Assembly: GCF_025264645.1 (NCBI RefSeq)
Contig: NZ_CP073696.1
Coordinates: forward strand, 4,340,001 to 4,404,000
DNA from: Edaphobacter lichenicola
GTDB lineage: Bacteria; Acidobacteriota; Terriglobia; Terriglobales; Acidobacteriaceae
DNA length: 64,000 bases
Reading direction: 5' to 3'
The stretch's first letter is position 1; each line of letters starts with the position of its first letter. Shown here piece by piece: positions 34,297 to 44,111 of this stretch. Under the pieces are notes generated by a model, which made no database searches, was not told the origin of the DNA, and was given only the letters and a program-made list of their open reading frames with translations. Made by a program: the position numbers and the translations under genes.

Positions 34297-35541
34297 ATGC
34301 TCTCGAGGCTTTATGCAAAGTGGATGTACTCCTGGGAGACAGCTCTCACCAATCGCGACAAAAATCGCATCGTTCGCCCCCTCGAGTGGGGCTTTGACTG
34401 GCTCCAGGACTTCAGCCCTCTCGCTGCCGCAGCCGTGGAGGCATCCCCGGCAGAGCCCGCCTCAGTAGCAGACGACTACGCCCGCATGATCGCCGTCAAC
34501 GCCGACATCGTCGCCCGCGCCGACGAGTTCTACAGCTACACCACCCCAACCGACTTCCGCCTCGAGCGCCGCCACCCCCAGCTCTTCCCAACCAATGTCC
34601 GCCCCGAGACCCTGCAGGAAGACGCCGAGATCAAGCGCCAGGCTGAAACCGGCGAACTCGAAGCCGCGGAGTTTCTCCGCTTCACCTCACCCATCCGCAC
34701 CCGCTACCCGGAAAACGACACCGTCAACGCCCGCTGGTACCCCGCCCATCCCGAATCGCAAAAGGGTAAGCCGAAGCAGGCCATGATCGTCATGCCCCAG
34801 TGGAACGCCGACGCCTTCAGCCACAACGCTCTCTGCACGCTCTTCAACAGCTTCGGCATCTCGTGCTTGCGCCTCTCGAAGCCGTACCACGACATCCGCC
34901 GCCCCGCAGAGCTTGAGCGATCCGACTACGCCGTCAGCTCCAACGTAGGCCGCACCACCGAGGCCTGCCGTCAGGCCGTAGTCGACATCCGCAGTTGCAT
35001 CGACTGGCTCGAGTCGCAAGGTTATGAGCAGTTCGGAGTCTTAGGCACCAGCCTCGGCAGCTGCTACGCCTTCATCGCCGCAGCATTCGACCCGCGCATC
35101 CAGATCTGCGCCTTCAATCACGCTTCAACATGGTTCGGCGACGTCGTCTGGACCGGCCAAAGCACCCGCCACATCCAGGCCGCCTTCGAGCAGGCAGGCC
35201 TCACTCAAGATCAAGTACGCAAGATCTTCAGCATCGTCAGCCCGATGTCCTACATGGACCGCTTCGCCGCGCAGCCCAAGCGGGTCTTGGTCGTTCATGC
35301 CACCTACGACCTCACGTTCCCGCTCAAGTACTCCCTCGACGTCCTCACCAACTTCGACGCCCTCAACATCGACTACGTCTCGAAGGTCCTCCCTTGCGGC
35401 CACTACACCACCGGCGAAACCCCCTACAAATACATCGACGGCTGGTACCTAGGCTCCTTCATCTACAAATCCTTCAAGCGCCTCGCGCAAACGAAGTCAG
35501 CCACAGCCTTGGAATCGCACGCAACCGCAAAAGCTCAATAA
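34297..35541 (+). CDS. Alpha/beta hydrolase
   Basis: A 414-residue protein. The nucleophile elbow is GTSLGS (FGVLGTSLGSCYAFIAA) near residue 250; a late aspartate/histidine pair lies in ATYDLTF and CGHYTTGETPY, completing a likely catalytic triad. The N-terminal 150 residues are helical and proline-rich (DFRLERRHPQLFP). Substrate unknown. No ribosome site is obvious before the ATG at 34297, so the true start may be a little downstream. Confidence 0.7.
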   Translation: MLSRLYAKWMYSWETALTNRDKNRIVRPLEWGFDWLQDFSPLAAAAVEASPAEPASVADDYARMIAVNADIVARADEFYSYTTPTDFRLERRHPQLFPTNVRPETLQEDAEIKRQAETGELEAAEFLRFTSPIRTRYPENDTVNARWYPAHPESQKGKPKQAMIVMPQWNADAFSHNALCTLFNSFGISCLRLSKPYHDIRRPAELERSDYAVSSNVGRTTEACRQAVVDIRSCIDWLESQGYEQFGVLGTSLGSCYAFIAAAFDPRIQICAFNHASTWFGDVVWTGQSTRHIQAAFEQAGLTQDQVRKIFSIVSPMSYMDRFAAQPKRVLVVHATYDLTFPLKYSLDVLTNFDALNIDYVSKVLPCGHYTTGETPYKYIDGWYLGSFIYKSFKRLAQTKSATALESHATAKAQ

Positions 35542-35574
35542 GCCCGCCACCTCTGACCCGTTCAAAGATGGCGG

Positions 35575-38500
35575 CTATTGGATCGTGACCGTATAGGTCG
35601 CCGTATGAGTCGCACCGCCGCTGGTGGCCGTGACGGTGAGGGGATAAGTGCCGGGAGTTGGCGTGTTGGTTGTCGCCGGTGGTGTCGTGGTCGTATGGTG
35701 GCCTCCGCAACCTGCTACGGCCAACAGGGTCGCTAGGGTGGCCAGCGAAAGCAGCTGCAAACTCCAGCCGATCTTGCGACGTCGTCCCAGCGTAAAGATG
35801 GCGGCACTACTGAGAAGCCCGAAAGGAAGTAGGGCGGCGAATTCGAACTCGTGACGCGTCGGAACAAGCGAAGCAACTGGAGTGTCAGCCGTGAGGGTCA
35901 GCGTTGAGGTAACGGCAGCGGTACCGGTTGGCGTCACTGACGTCGGCGAAAGTATGCAGGTGGAGTTGGTCGGCGCGCCGCTGCAACCAAGAGTAACCGT
36001 CTGATTGAACCCGCCAGCCGGAGTAATCGTAACGGTATCCGTTACATTAGAGCCGACAGCAACCGTGCCGGTAGCATTCGCAAGCGCAATCGAGAAAGTA
36101 GCAGCTGGAGGCGGCGCGGTGACGGTGATCGTCAAGCCGCTCGACGTAGAGGTGCTAAAAGCGCTGTCTCCGGAGTAGACAGCGGTGATGCTGTGGCTAC
36201 CGGCTGCCAGCGCGGTGGTGGTGTAAGAGGCGGCCCCGGAGCTGAGGGTTACAGTGCTGAGTGATGTGGTGCCGTCGAGGAAGTTGACGGTGCCGGTTGG
36301 TGTTGCTGTGCTGCCTGCGGCGCCGGCGATGGTCGCGGTGAAGTTGATGCTGCCACCGGTTGCGATGGAGCTGGCGGATGCGATGAGTGCGGTGGTGGTG
36401 GCAGTAAGACCGGATGGAGGCGGAGTTGTAGCGGCGCTGCCGTAGAGACTAAGCAAGATGGCGTTGCCCGTAAGGATGTCAGGATGTCCGTCTTTATTCA
36501 GATCGAGAGCGATGGTTCCAAGAGACGAGCCGACGGAGAGGTTGACGAGGTCTTTAGGCGAGATAGCGCCGTCCTGGAGAGGTACGGAGGTGAAGGTACC
36601 GTCGCCTTTGCCGTAGAAGATGCCGGAGAAGGATTCCGAGTCGAGATAGGCGAGGTCGATGTTGCCGTCACCGTCGAAGTCTGCAGCGGCGAGGCCGGAC
36701 TCAGGCACCACGTCGCCACCGTCAAGCAGCTGGGTAATGGGAGCGGAGAAGCTGCCGTCGCCTTTGCCTAGGGCGAGGAAGAGCTGACCCTGTTCGGTGT
36801 TGTTCTGGGTAGAAACCTGCTCTGCGAGAGCTGCAACGTCGAGTTTGCCGTCATGGTTTATGTCGGCAAGGACGATGGGTCCGAGTTTGTTAGTCGTAAG
36901 TATGGTGTTGGGAGAGTTGAACGTCCCATCGCCTTTGCCGGTGTAAGCCTGGAGATTCACGGTAGTGACGCCGAAGCCGTTGACGATGGCGAAGGTGGAG
37001 TTGGTTGCGATGAGGTCGGGATTGCCGTCACCGTTGAGGTCGGCGATGAGGTCGACGGTGGGCGGGTTGTTGTTGGCGGCCGGAGCGGTAGCGCTGTTGT
37101 AGGTGTAATTGAGAATTGGAGCGCCGTAAGTTCCATCGCCATTACCCGGCAGGACGGCTAAACCCTGGAGATAAGTTTGGGCGGGTTCAGCGATGTCGGT
37201 GAAGTTGAAGATGAGATCGGCTTTCCCGTCGTGGTTGAAGTCACCGATTTGGAGGTTGCCGGTCGTCGCTTGGTTGTCGTATCCACCGGCAGGCGCGATC
37301 TGTGGTACGCCATAGCCGACAGGGTTGGCGAAGGTGCCATCTCCATTACTGAGCGAAATGAAGTACACGAGGTAGCCATTGTAGTTGGCGAGAAATGCAA
37401 GGTCCGCCTTGCCATCGCCGTTGAGGTCGCCGACGGCGTAGCTGGTGATGCTGGCGTTAGCTAAGCTAAGAGTCACTGGATTAGGCGATTGACCAGTGGT
37501 GATAGTGATGGTGGAGGGCATAGTAATGGTAGAGACTGGGTTGAAGGTGCCTTTGGATGTGCCAAGCTCGACGGTGAAGGTCAGGGTGGCTTGATTGTAT
37601 TGACTGATGTTGTTGGTGATGAGATCGGGCTGACCATCTCCGTTGACATCGCCGAGGTTGTTTCCGGTGTATTGACCGGTGATCATGGGGGCGCCTGAGA
37701 ACGTGCCGTCGCCGTTGCCCATAAGGGCGTAAGCAATGTTGGTGTCGCCGCTGTCACCGCGGAAGAGACCGTTGTTGGCGTCGCCGACGTAAATGTCGGG
37801 ATTACCGTCGCCGTCAAGGTCGGTGACGGTGATGAAGCCGTCGGTGTTTATGGTTACGTAGCCTGCGCCGGGCGTGAAGGTTCCGTCGCCCTTTCCAATG
37901 TACGTGGTAAGGCCCTCTCCGCTGACTACGAGGTCAAGTTTGCCGTCGCGGTTGATGTCGCCTGTGGCGAGGTAGGGGCCGCCGTTGCTGAACGAGGTGG
38001 TCGGGGGAAAGGCAGCGCTGGCGGCTGCGGTGAAGTTGCCTGTTCCGTCGTTGAGCAGCACGAGGCCGTTGGAGGCTATGAGGTCTTTGTGAGAAGTGCC
38101 ACGGAGGTCTGCACTGACGAGGTTGAAGATGGAGGTGCTTGGCGTGAGAGCGGAGCCGGGATAGACAGGGGCAGGTGGAGTGAAGGACTGTGCGGTGTTG
38201 AAAGTTCCGTCCCCTTTGCCGGTAAGAAGAGAGACTTGGCCATTGTCGGAGGTGGCGACAATATCGAGTTTTCCGTCGCCGTTGAAGTCGTCGACAACTG
38301 CGGTGAGAGAGTTCGCACCGGGAATGGTGTAAGGGACGGCGGTCCCAAAGGTTCCGTCAGCGTTGCCGAGCATGATGTAGACCTGAGCGGAGCCGGCGCT
38401 GGTAGAGCTAACGCCGTTGACAACGATGAGGTCTCCGTTACCGTCGCCGTTGAGGTCTGCGGTAGCGAGGAGGCCGGCGCGGGAAAAGCTGAGAACGCTG

Positions 38501-39054
38501 ACGTTGAAGCTAGTGGTGCCGGTGAGGACGTAGAGGGATTCGGCCTGGGTCATGAAGTTATAGAAGACGCCAGCGTAGACGTTGACGCCGGAGGTGGTTT
38601 TGCCAACATAGGTGGCGGGGCGCGCGCCTATGCCGCGGGTTGGATCAACGCATCCTGCGGGGACGGAGTCGGCGGTAGTGGTAAGGCCGGCTTCGCTGTG
38701 CAGCGTCCGCTCATAGTTCGGCGTCATGCCCGTCGAGGTATAGCTGAAGCTCGATCCGTTGTTGTACGTGCCGGTAAGAAAGAGGAGCGAGCAGTTCGTC
38801 TGTCGCAACAGCGCAAGCACTTGGCCGGGAGGGGCCGAGATGACAGTGGAATTGCCTTGAAACTTTGCGACGCCGGTCTGCGAGCCGTCGGTTCCGGTTA
38901 GCTTGGGCGACGCAGTCGCGCTCTTCCGGCCGGATCTCTGGTGTTGGTGAGTGCTTCCCGTCTGGGCAAGCACTCGGTTGCTAGAGCAAGCAGTGGTGAG
39001 GGTGAAGGCTAGGAAAGCGGTTAAGGCAACAGCAGACTCGGGAAGTTTCAGCAT
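35575..39054 (-). CDS. Large FG-GAP (VCBS) repeat surface protein with Ig-like domains
   Basis: A 1159-residue exported protein. The N-terminus has a signal with a possible lipobox (LTTACSS). About 15 calcium-binding FG-GAP repeats (ADLNGDGNGDLIV, DFNGDGKLDIVA, DINHDGKLDVAAL and others) fill residues 165-870 and should make one or two propellers. A bacterial Ig-like domain (about 890-985, GTVNFLDGTTSLSTVTLSSG) follows. The C-terminus has a membrane segment, GRRRK, a second hydrophobic stretch ending LLAVAGCGG, and a last Ig-like strand. ATG at 39054 is chosen because it starts the signal peptide. Probably an adhesin or integrin-like surface protein. Confidence 0.8.
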   Translation of the reverse strand: MLKLPESAVALTAFLAFTLTTACSSNRVLAQTGSTHQHQRSGRKSATASPKLTGTDGSQTGVAKFQGNSTVISAPPGQVLALLRQTNCSLLFLTGTYNNGSSFSYTSTGMTPNYERTLHSEAGLTTTADSVPAGCVDPTRGIGARPATYVGKTTSGVNVYAGVFYNFMTQAESLYVLTGTTSFNVSVLSFSRAGLLATADLNGDGNGDLIVVNGVSSTSAGSAQVYIMLGNADGTFGTAVPYTIPGANSLTAVVDDFNGDGKLDIVATSDNGQVSLLTGKGDGTFNTAQSFTPPAPVYPGSALTPSTSIFNLVSADLRGTSHKDLIASNGLVLLNDGTGNFTAAASAAFPPTTSFSNGGPYLATGDINRDGKLDLVVSGEGLTTYIGKGDGTFTPGAGYVTINTDGFITVTDLDGDGNPDIYVGDANNGLFRGDSGDTNIAYALMGNGDGTFSGAPMITGQYTGNNLGDVNGDGQPDLITNNISQYNQATLTFTVELGTSKGTFNPVSTITMPSTITITTGQSPNPVTLSLANASITSYAVGDLNGDGKADLAFLANYNGYLVYFISLSNGDGTFANPVGYGVPQIAPAGGYDNQATTGNLQIGDFNHDGKADLIFNFTDIAEPAQTYLQGLAVLPGNGDGTYGAPILNYTYNSATAPAANNNPPTVDLIADLNGDGNPDLIATNSTFAIVNGFGVTTVNLQAYTGKGDGTFNSPNTILTTNKLGPIVLADINHDGKLDVAALAEQVSTQNNTEQGQLFLALGKGDGSFSAPITQLLDGGDVVPESGLAAADFDGDGNIDLAYLDSESFSGIFYGKGDGTFTSVPLQDGAISPKDLVNLSVGSSLGTIALDLNKDGHPDILTGNAILLSLYGSAATTPPPSGLTATTTALIASASSIATGGSINFTATIAGAAGSTATPTGTVNFLDGTTSLSTVTLSSGAASYTTTALAAGSHSITAVYSGDSAFSTSTSSGLTITVTAPPPAATFSIALANATGTVAVGSNVTDTVTITPAGGFNQTVTLGCSGAPTNSTCILSPTSVTPTGTAAVTSTLTLTADTPVASLVPTRHEFEFAALLPFGLLSSAAIFTLGRRRKIGWSLQLLSLATLATLLAVAGCGGHHTTTTPPATTNTPTPGTYPLTVTATSGGATHTATYTVTIQ

Positions 39055-39641
39055 AGCAACAGTTACCTCGAGAGTGCGGAATACGCACTCGAACGGACTG
39101 GATTCTTCGGGGAGGCCACCAATATAGCACGAAGCGTTTTTCACAAAACCAGCTCTTGTGCGGATCGGCGGTTTATGTGACGAAGCGTTTTGCCGCTGTC
39201 GGAATCTTCGCGATCATGTATTCCAGATCGTCGCTGATCCAACGAAAGCCAGCTTCGACAACGGTCTCGTTGAAACCCGTCAGGCAAGGTACAGGATTGA
39301 TCTTCGACTCGAGAGAAGGAACGTGGCATTGATCGTCCGTCCGGCGATCACGCCACCCGGCGTCTCGTTATCTTCATAGCCGTCTTTCTCGTCATCTAGC
39401 CATCGGCTCCCAGCCCGGGCAGGGCGCTACGAATAAATCCACTGACTCCATGTGCGTCTGCATTCCGTCTCGGGCAGGGGGTTACTCACCAAGTCGGCAC
39501 TTGCGAAGACCCAGGCCCGGTCGAAGGCTTTACTCACAGGCATCTGTTACCCAGTAGCACGACGCCTCCGCACCACGCAGAGAAAAGCCACGAATGAGAG
39601 ACTCACTCGTGGCCCTTCGAATCTTTGTCCGTCGGAAACTT
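39055..39641. other. No supported gene; possible gene remnant on the minus strand
   Basis: A start-less minus-strand frame ending at 39174 reads like protein (NPVPCLTGFNETVVEAGFRW...AAKRFVT) but has no upstream start and no family I know. Other frames are unconvincing. A terminator-like hairpin lies at its right end. Confidence 0.35.
39588..39612 (-). terminator. Terminator-like hairpin after the small membrane gene
   Basis: CCACGAATGAG / CTCACTCGTGG form an eleven-base stem with one mismatch and a three-base loop. On the minus strand it is followed by CTTTTCTC, about 30 bases after the small gene's stop. Confidence 0.5.
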
Positions 39642-39761
39642 TTACTGCTCTCTGCGGCTGAAAGCTTCGAACTCATCTCGCGGCGATCCGCTCCACTTGG
39701 CGACAAGAACTGGGAGAATCACCATCATCGAAAAAACAAGCGCCACATATAAGGTCTGCAT
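39642..39761 (-). CDS. Small single-span membrane protein (39 residues)
   Basis: ATG at 39761 follows AAGGAT at a six-base spacing. The product MQTLYVALVFSMMVILPVLV spans the membrane once and ends in a charged tail (KWSGSPRDEFEAFSRREQ). A hairpin with T-rich tail lies downstream on the same strand. Ribosome site, membrane segment and terminator together support a real gene, although it is short and unnamed. Confidence 0.5.
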   Translation of the reverse strand: MQTLYVALVFSMMVILPVLVAKWSGSPRDEFEAFSRREQ

Positions 39762-39895
39762 GGGTGATCCTTTCAAATTCTGTCTGCTTCTACATCTGCT
39801 GTACATAAGAACGCCTGCCGGCTCCGAATGGATGCCCGCCGGAAAAGTTTATTGTTCGGAATCGAAATCAATTACTTCAGATCTTTGAATTAATC

Positions 39896-40030
39896 GGCAC
39901 CCTTCGCCGCCTGCCAAAAATAAAGTTGCAAAACGTGGCGCATTTTTCGGCCGCGAAAAATTGGTTGCCAAACGACCACAACAACCATGCAATCCACCAC
40001 AAACTCACCACCAAAACACCACACTAAAAC
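39896..40030 (-). repeat. Dispersed noncoding element, copy A (before glyA)
   Basis: Read on the minus strand it contains GTGGTGTTTTGGTGGTGAG, TTTGTGGT, then CGAAAAATGCGCCACG, TTTTG and TTTATTTTT, ending near GGTGCC. The same blocks in the same order occur on the plus strand at 63187-63346. It has no open frame. It fills most of the region between the small membrane gene and glyA. Confidence 0.6.
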
Positions 40031-40135
40031 CGTCGTTTTTCCAGAACCCCCCTCAAAAAGCCCACAAAACGACAAAATTCCATCTCAAACTCCGTCCAGA
40101 AAAAAACACGCAAAATCGTGACATAAAATAACGCC

Positions 40136-41401
40136 ATGTCCATTGATTTGAACGCTCCGCTGGCCACCTCCGACCCCGAGATTGCCGCGCAGATTGAAAA
40201 CGAAGTAGAGCGCCAGCACGAAGGCCTCGAAATGATCGCCTCCGAAAACTTCGTCAGCCGCGCAGTCCTCGAAGCCGCAGGCACCGTTTTTACCAACAAA
40301 TACGCGGAAGGTTACCCCGGAAAGCGCTACTACGGCGGCTGCGAGTACGCCGACGTCGTCGAAAACCTGGCCCGCGACCGCGCCAAACAGCTCTTCGGCG
40401 CCGAACACGTCAACGTCCAGCCCCACTCCGGCTCACAAGCCAACGCCGCCGCCTACATGACCCTCCTCAATCCCGGCGACTGCATTTTAGGCCTCGATCT
40501 GGCCCACGGCGGCCACCTCACCCACGGCCATAAGCTCAATTTTTCGGGCAAACTCTACAGAATCGTCGGCTACCAGGTCCGCAAAGATACCGAAACCATT
40601 GACTACGATGAGCTCGAAGCCCTTGCAGAACGCGAAAAACCTAAGGTAATCGTAGGTGGAGGCAGCGCCTACCCGCGCCAGTTCGACTTCCCGCGCATGC
40701 GCGCCATCGCCGACAAAGTAGGTGCCTACCTCATGGTGGACATGGCCCACTTCGCCGGCTTAGTCGCTGGCGGCGTCCACCCATCCCCCATACCCCACGC
40801 CCACATCGTCACCACAACCACCCACAAAACACTGCGCGGCCCCCGCAGCGGCCTCATTCTATGCCGTCAGGAGTTCGCCGCCGGCGTCGATCGCAGCGTA
40901 TTTCCCGGCCAACAAGGTGGCCCTTTAATGCACATCGTTGCTGCGAAAGCCGTGGCCTTCAAAGAGGCGCTCGCGCCAGAGTTCGCCGCCTACGCCAAGC
41001 AAGTCGTAGCCAACGCAAAGACCCTCGCCGAAGCGGTAGCCGCCCACGGATACCGCATCATCTCCGGCGGAACCGACACCCATCTGATGCTCATCGACGT
41101 ATTCCAGAAGGGAATTCTCGGTTCAGAGGCAGAACATGCGCTTGGAGAAGCAGGGATCACGGTCAACAAAAACGCCATTCCCTACGACACCAACCCACCG
41201 ATGAAACCCAGCGGAATCCGCATCGGTACGCCTGCCCTCACAACCCGCGGAATGAAAGAGCCCGAGATGCTCATCATCGCAGGCTGGATCGCTCAAGCGC
41301 TCGAACATCGGACTGACGCCGCAAAACTGCAGCAAATCCGCGGTCAGGTGTTAGAGATGGCAGAGAAGTTCCCCTTGTACGGCTGGCTCCGCGCAGAATA
41401 A
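40136..41401 (+). CDS. glyA: Serine hydroxymethyltransferase
   Basis: A 421-residue PLP enzyme converting serine and tetrahydrofolate to glycine and methylene-tetrahydrofolate. Family marks: [55 protein letters not shown] and the PLP lysine in [15 protein letters not shown]. Length is normal for bacterial GlyA. No glycine riboswitch was recognised upstream; the upstream region is the dispersed element. It stands alone. Confidence 0.95.
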   Translation: MSIDLNAPLATSDPEIAAQIENEVERQHEGLEMIASENFVSRAVLEAAGTVFTNKYAEGYPGKRYYGGCEYADVVENLARDRAKQLFGAEHVNVQPHSGSQANAAAYMTLLNPGDCILGLDLAHGGHLTHGHKLNFSGKLYRIVGYQVRKDTETIDYDELEALAEREKPKVIVGGGSAYPRQFDFPRMRAIADKVGAYLMVDMAHFAGLVAGGVHPSPIPHAHIVTTTTHKTLRGPRSGLILCRQEFAAGVDRSVFPGQQGGPLMHIVAAKAVAFKEALAPEFAAYAKQVVANAKTLAEAVAAHGYRIISGGTDTHLMLIDVFQKGILGSEAEHALGEAGITVNKNAIPYDTNPPMKPSGIRIGTPALTTRGMKEPEMLIIAGWIAQALEHRTDAAKLQQIRGQVLEMAEKFPLYGWLRAE

Positions 41402-41532
41402 ACTCCACTCGGATGCGACGGACTGCGTCTAAAGAACTCAGCGAGTACACCCTCGTTGATCTGCTAGACCGTACCTTGGCATGCACTTTAGTGCCCGCAG
41501 TTCCCGGCATCTCACGGAGAAAGAGGAGCCAA

Positions 41533-42021
41533 ATGGCGCTGACGATGATGACGTGGCTGTTCGCCATCCCCTTGCTCGGCGTGGTGACAGGCATGCGAAC
41601 CATGACCGCGATAGCGATACTCTGCTGGTTTGCCCATGTGGGTCACCTGCCGGTTGAGGACACTTGGGCCTTCTGGTCAGCGAAGCTCGTAACCGCTATC
41701 GTCTTCAGTGTCTTTGCACTAGGTGAGTACATCGTCGATAAGTTGCCCAAGACACCAAACCGAACAGCTCCTTTCCCGTTGATAGCGAGGCTGGTCTTTG
41801 CCGGACTCGTTGGCGCCATTGTTGCGGCCGGTTTAAACGGCTCCGGAGTAGAAAGTGTCATCCTGTGTATTGGCGGCGCCTTGGTTGGAGCCTTTGCCGG
41901 ATTTTTGATCCGGCGAGAGATCGTGATCCGGCTAAACAGTAAGGACTGGCCCGTGGCCTTGGTGGAAGACGCCAGTGCAATCCTCTGTGCAGTGCTGGCC
42001 ATGGGAATCATTACCGGATGA
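41533..42021 (+). CDS. DUF4126 membrane protein
   Basis: A 162-residue membrane protein. MALTMMTWLFAIPLLGVVTGMRTMTA is the DUF4126 N-terminal pattern; four hydrophobic segments follow, with GEYIVDKLPKTPNRT in a loop and glycine-rich pairs (GALVGAFAGFLI). ATG at 41533 follows GAGGAG; the longer frame from 41413 lacks a site. Transport function is possible but unproven. Confidence 0.75.
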   Translation: MALTMMTWLFAIPLLGVVTGMRTMTAIAILCWFAHVGHLPVEDTWAFWSAKLVTAIVFSVFALGEYIVDKLPKTPNRTAPFPLIARLVFAGLVGAIVAAGLNGSGVESVILCIGGALVGAFAGFLIRREIVIRLNSKDWPVALVEDASAILCAVLAMGIITG

Positions 42022-42243
42022 CCGAACGATTACGTCGAGTCCGGCAGGCATAGTTGCAAACTGTTGCACCCTCCGCATGAGATCCTCCAAAAACTGTGGC
42101 CGAACGCTGGTTTGTTGGAGTAGCATGTGCGGTACTGTAAGGCTTTTGAGCCTGTCCCGGATTGTCTTCGAGACAGCACGAGTCAAACAGGAAAACAGCG
42201 TTGTGCCGATGCAGAAGTTCTGGGTCCACGAGGGAGGTAGAAC

Positions 42244-42453
42244 GTGACGAGAAGCATCACACGAATTGTGCTCACAATCCTGATGTACGCCGGAGTTGTT
42301 GTCTTCCTTTTTCCCTACTTCGCTGGCAGGCTCACAACCGGCGTGCTCTTCATGATCATCGGTGCTGGATTCGCCGTGGTCTGCGGGGTGCTTCGTTGTT
42401 ACCTGACCGAAGGAGATTGCGGACGCATCCCTCACCACAGCCGCGATTGGTAA
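42244..42453 (+). CDS. Small two-span membrane protein
   Basis: A 69-residue protein with GTG start behind GAGGGAGG. Two hydrophobic segments (IVLTILMYAGVVVFLFPYF and LFMIIGAGFAVVCGVL) are followed by a short cytoplasmic-like tail. No family recognised. Confidence 0.55.
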   Translation: MTRSITRIVLTILMYAGVVVFLFPYFAGRLTTGVLFMIIGAGFAVVCGVLRCYLTEGDCGRIPHHSRDW

Positions 42454-42597
42454 GTCCGCACGGATAAAAACACAGAACGAAGCGACCAGGGGGACCGCCC
42501 CAGATCGTGCTGTCTGAAATATCATTTTTTTCAATCAGGCGTACCAAAAACAGAGCGTTTCCCGCATCACACTCTTCAGCTCTCTAGAAAGAGGAAG

Positions 42598-42801
42598 ATG
42601 CTTATGCTCACTTCTACACTAATCAGCGTCATCGTCACCCTGATTGTGGTTGGTCTTCTGTTGTATTTGATTGGGTTAATCCCGATGGACGGAACGATCA
42701 AACAGATTATCCGTGTAGTGGTGATCATCGCGGTGATTGTCTGGCTGTTGCAGACGTTTGGTCTACTCGGATCACTCGGACTTCACCACGCGCTGCGATA
42801 A
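42598..42801 (+). CDS. Thivi_2564-type small membrane protein
   Basis: A 67-residue protein with two membrane segments separated by GLIPMDGTIKQIIRVVV, a pattern I associate with the Thivi_2564 family. AGAGGAAG lies directly before the ATG. Role unknown. Confidence 0.65.
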   Translation: MLMLTSTLISVIVTLIVVGLLLYLIGLIPMDGTIKQIIRVVVIIAVIVWLLQTFGLLGSLGLHHALR

Positions 42802-42814
42802 ATCGGCCGATAAC

Positions 42815-43261
42815 TCAAACTGACGATGTCACCGTGGCTGATCTCAACCAGCCCTCCATCACGTCGTGACCGACAACCCCAGCCTGTTGTTTAACCAGTT
42901 TGCCCGCCGAAAAAATCGCAAAATTAGGGATGCCGCGCACATTAAATCGCGCAGCCAGCCCCTGGTTTTTATCGGTGTCGACCTTCAGCACCAGAGCATT
43001 ACCAGCCATATCTTTCGCGGTGCGCGCAACTTCGGGCGCAGCCGCACGACACGGCCCACACCAGTCCGCCCAGAAATCGACAAGCACCGGAACCCGAGAG
43101 CTTTGCACAATCTCGTCGAACAAAGCCGCGTCAACCTGCATCGGCTCGTCGAGCGGAGGCAGTGCAGTCTTGCACGCACCGCACCTGCCCATGTCCGCCA
43201 AGTGATTAGAGGCAATGCGGTTCTTTTGGCCGCAGCTCTTGCAGGTTCTGATAGCAGGCAT
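42815..43261 (-). CDS. trxC: Thioredoxin 2-like, with N-terminal zinc motif
   Basis: A 148-residue protein. An N-terminal zinc-binding pair (CKSCGQKN, CGACKTALP) precedes the thioredoxin domain with active site WADWCGPCR near residue 67 and cis-proline GIPNFAIF. This combination defines TrxC-type thioredoxins, which reduce disulfides and respond to oxidative stress. It converges on the Thivi_2564-like gene. Confidence 0.9.
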   Translation of the reverse strand: MPAIRTCKSCGQKNRIASNHLADMGRCGACKTALPPLDEPMQVDAALFDEIVQSSRVPVLVDFWADWCGPCRAAAPEVARTAKDMAGNALVLKVDTDKNQGLAARFNVRGIPNFAIFSAGKLVKQQAGVVGHDVMEGWLRSATVTSSV

Positions 43262-43315
43262 CTGTTAGCTCCTGACGATTAGATGATGGTATGTACCGCT
43301 GGTTGCAAGCGAGCT

Positions 43316-44092
43316 CTAGGCGCGTCGGCGATACCGGATCGAAAACTCATAGTTGTGATTAGGCGGAAATAGCTTGGCAACGAGACGAAGACGGTCAGCC
43401 AGAGCCAGCGGCGCCAGCAGCGGATACTCACGCTCCCTCAGCTCAGAGTAGTCGAAGTCAACCGACAGAGAGAGCTGATAGATTGCCAGCGCATCAGAAA
43501 ACGCAGACTCAAGAAAGTCTGTCTTGGCCTTCTCATCAATGACGGGTTTGCCGTCAATCTTTTCTCCCTTACCGTTGGATGCGATAGCGAGATTTCGGCT
43601 CTCCCATGCATCCTGGCTGGTCTCGCCTCGAACGTCAGCAAGCGCCTGCGTCCACGCGAGCTGCTCAAACGCTTCAGGAACGCCGAGAATGTCGACGAAG
43701 GCGTGACCCACATTAATGAAGAACTCAAATGCCAACGCAAAGCGATCACCCAGCAGCCGCGTGGATATAAAGACCCCCTCAACGCCATCGTGACTCACGT
43801 TACGGTGGCATATCGCCTGGTCTCCCAACTCAGGCGTGTAAGTAGAGGAAACCAGTGTGGCATCGCTGCCTCGAGCTTCGCTCATGGCAAGTGGCACAAA
43901 ATAATATGTCTTGCCCGTCAATGCTCCTGCGATTGCAATCGGTACTGCCTGGACCATTCGTTCGAGGTCTTTGTCGGCGAAGTTGTTATCGCCAAATGAT
44001 GCGTAATTAACACCGTTTGGCGCTTGACGCACCGCTGCTTCGCGGATAACCTGCGCCGCCTGAACTACACCGCTATGAACACCTTCTGCCAT
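43316..44092 (-). CDS. Conserved hypothetical protein
   Basis: A 258-residue soluble protein starting MAEGVHSGVVQAAQVIREAAV. No signal or membrane segment is seen. It shows KTYYFVPLAMSEARGSDATL and SFGDNNFADKDLERMVQA, which I do not recognise as a named family. The start at 44092 avoids overlap with the divergent gene at 44112; a longer frame to 44281 would overlap it completely. Confidence 0.65.
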   Translation of the reverse strand: MAEGVHSGVVQAAQVIREAAVRQAPNGVNYASFGDNNFADKDLERMVQAVPIAIAGALTGKTYYFVPLAMSEARGSDATLVSSTYTPELGDQAICHRNVSHDGVEGVFISTRLLGDRFALAFEFFINVGHAFVDILGVPEAFEQLAWTQALADVRGETSQDAWESRNLAIASNGKGEKIDGKPVIDEKAKTDFLESAFSDALAIYQLSLSVDFDYSELREREYPLLAPLALADRLRLVAKLFPPNHNYEFSIRYRRRA

Positions 44093-44111
44093 AAAGCAGT
44101 ATTCTACTGGT

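Noticed and set aside
39174-39370. Possible gene remnant on the minus strand
   Set aside because: No start codon in frame after an upstream stop, and no recognised homologue; it may be a decayed gene but cannot be supported.
40030-40135. Glycine riboswitch before glyA
   Set aside because: The leader lacks the paired aptamer motifs and is mostly the T/G-rich dispersed element.
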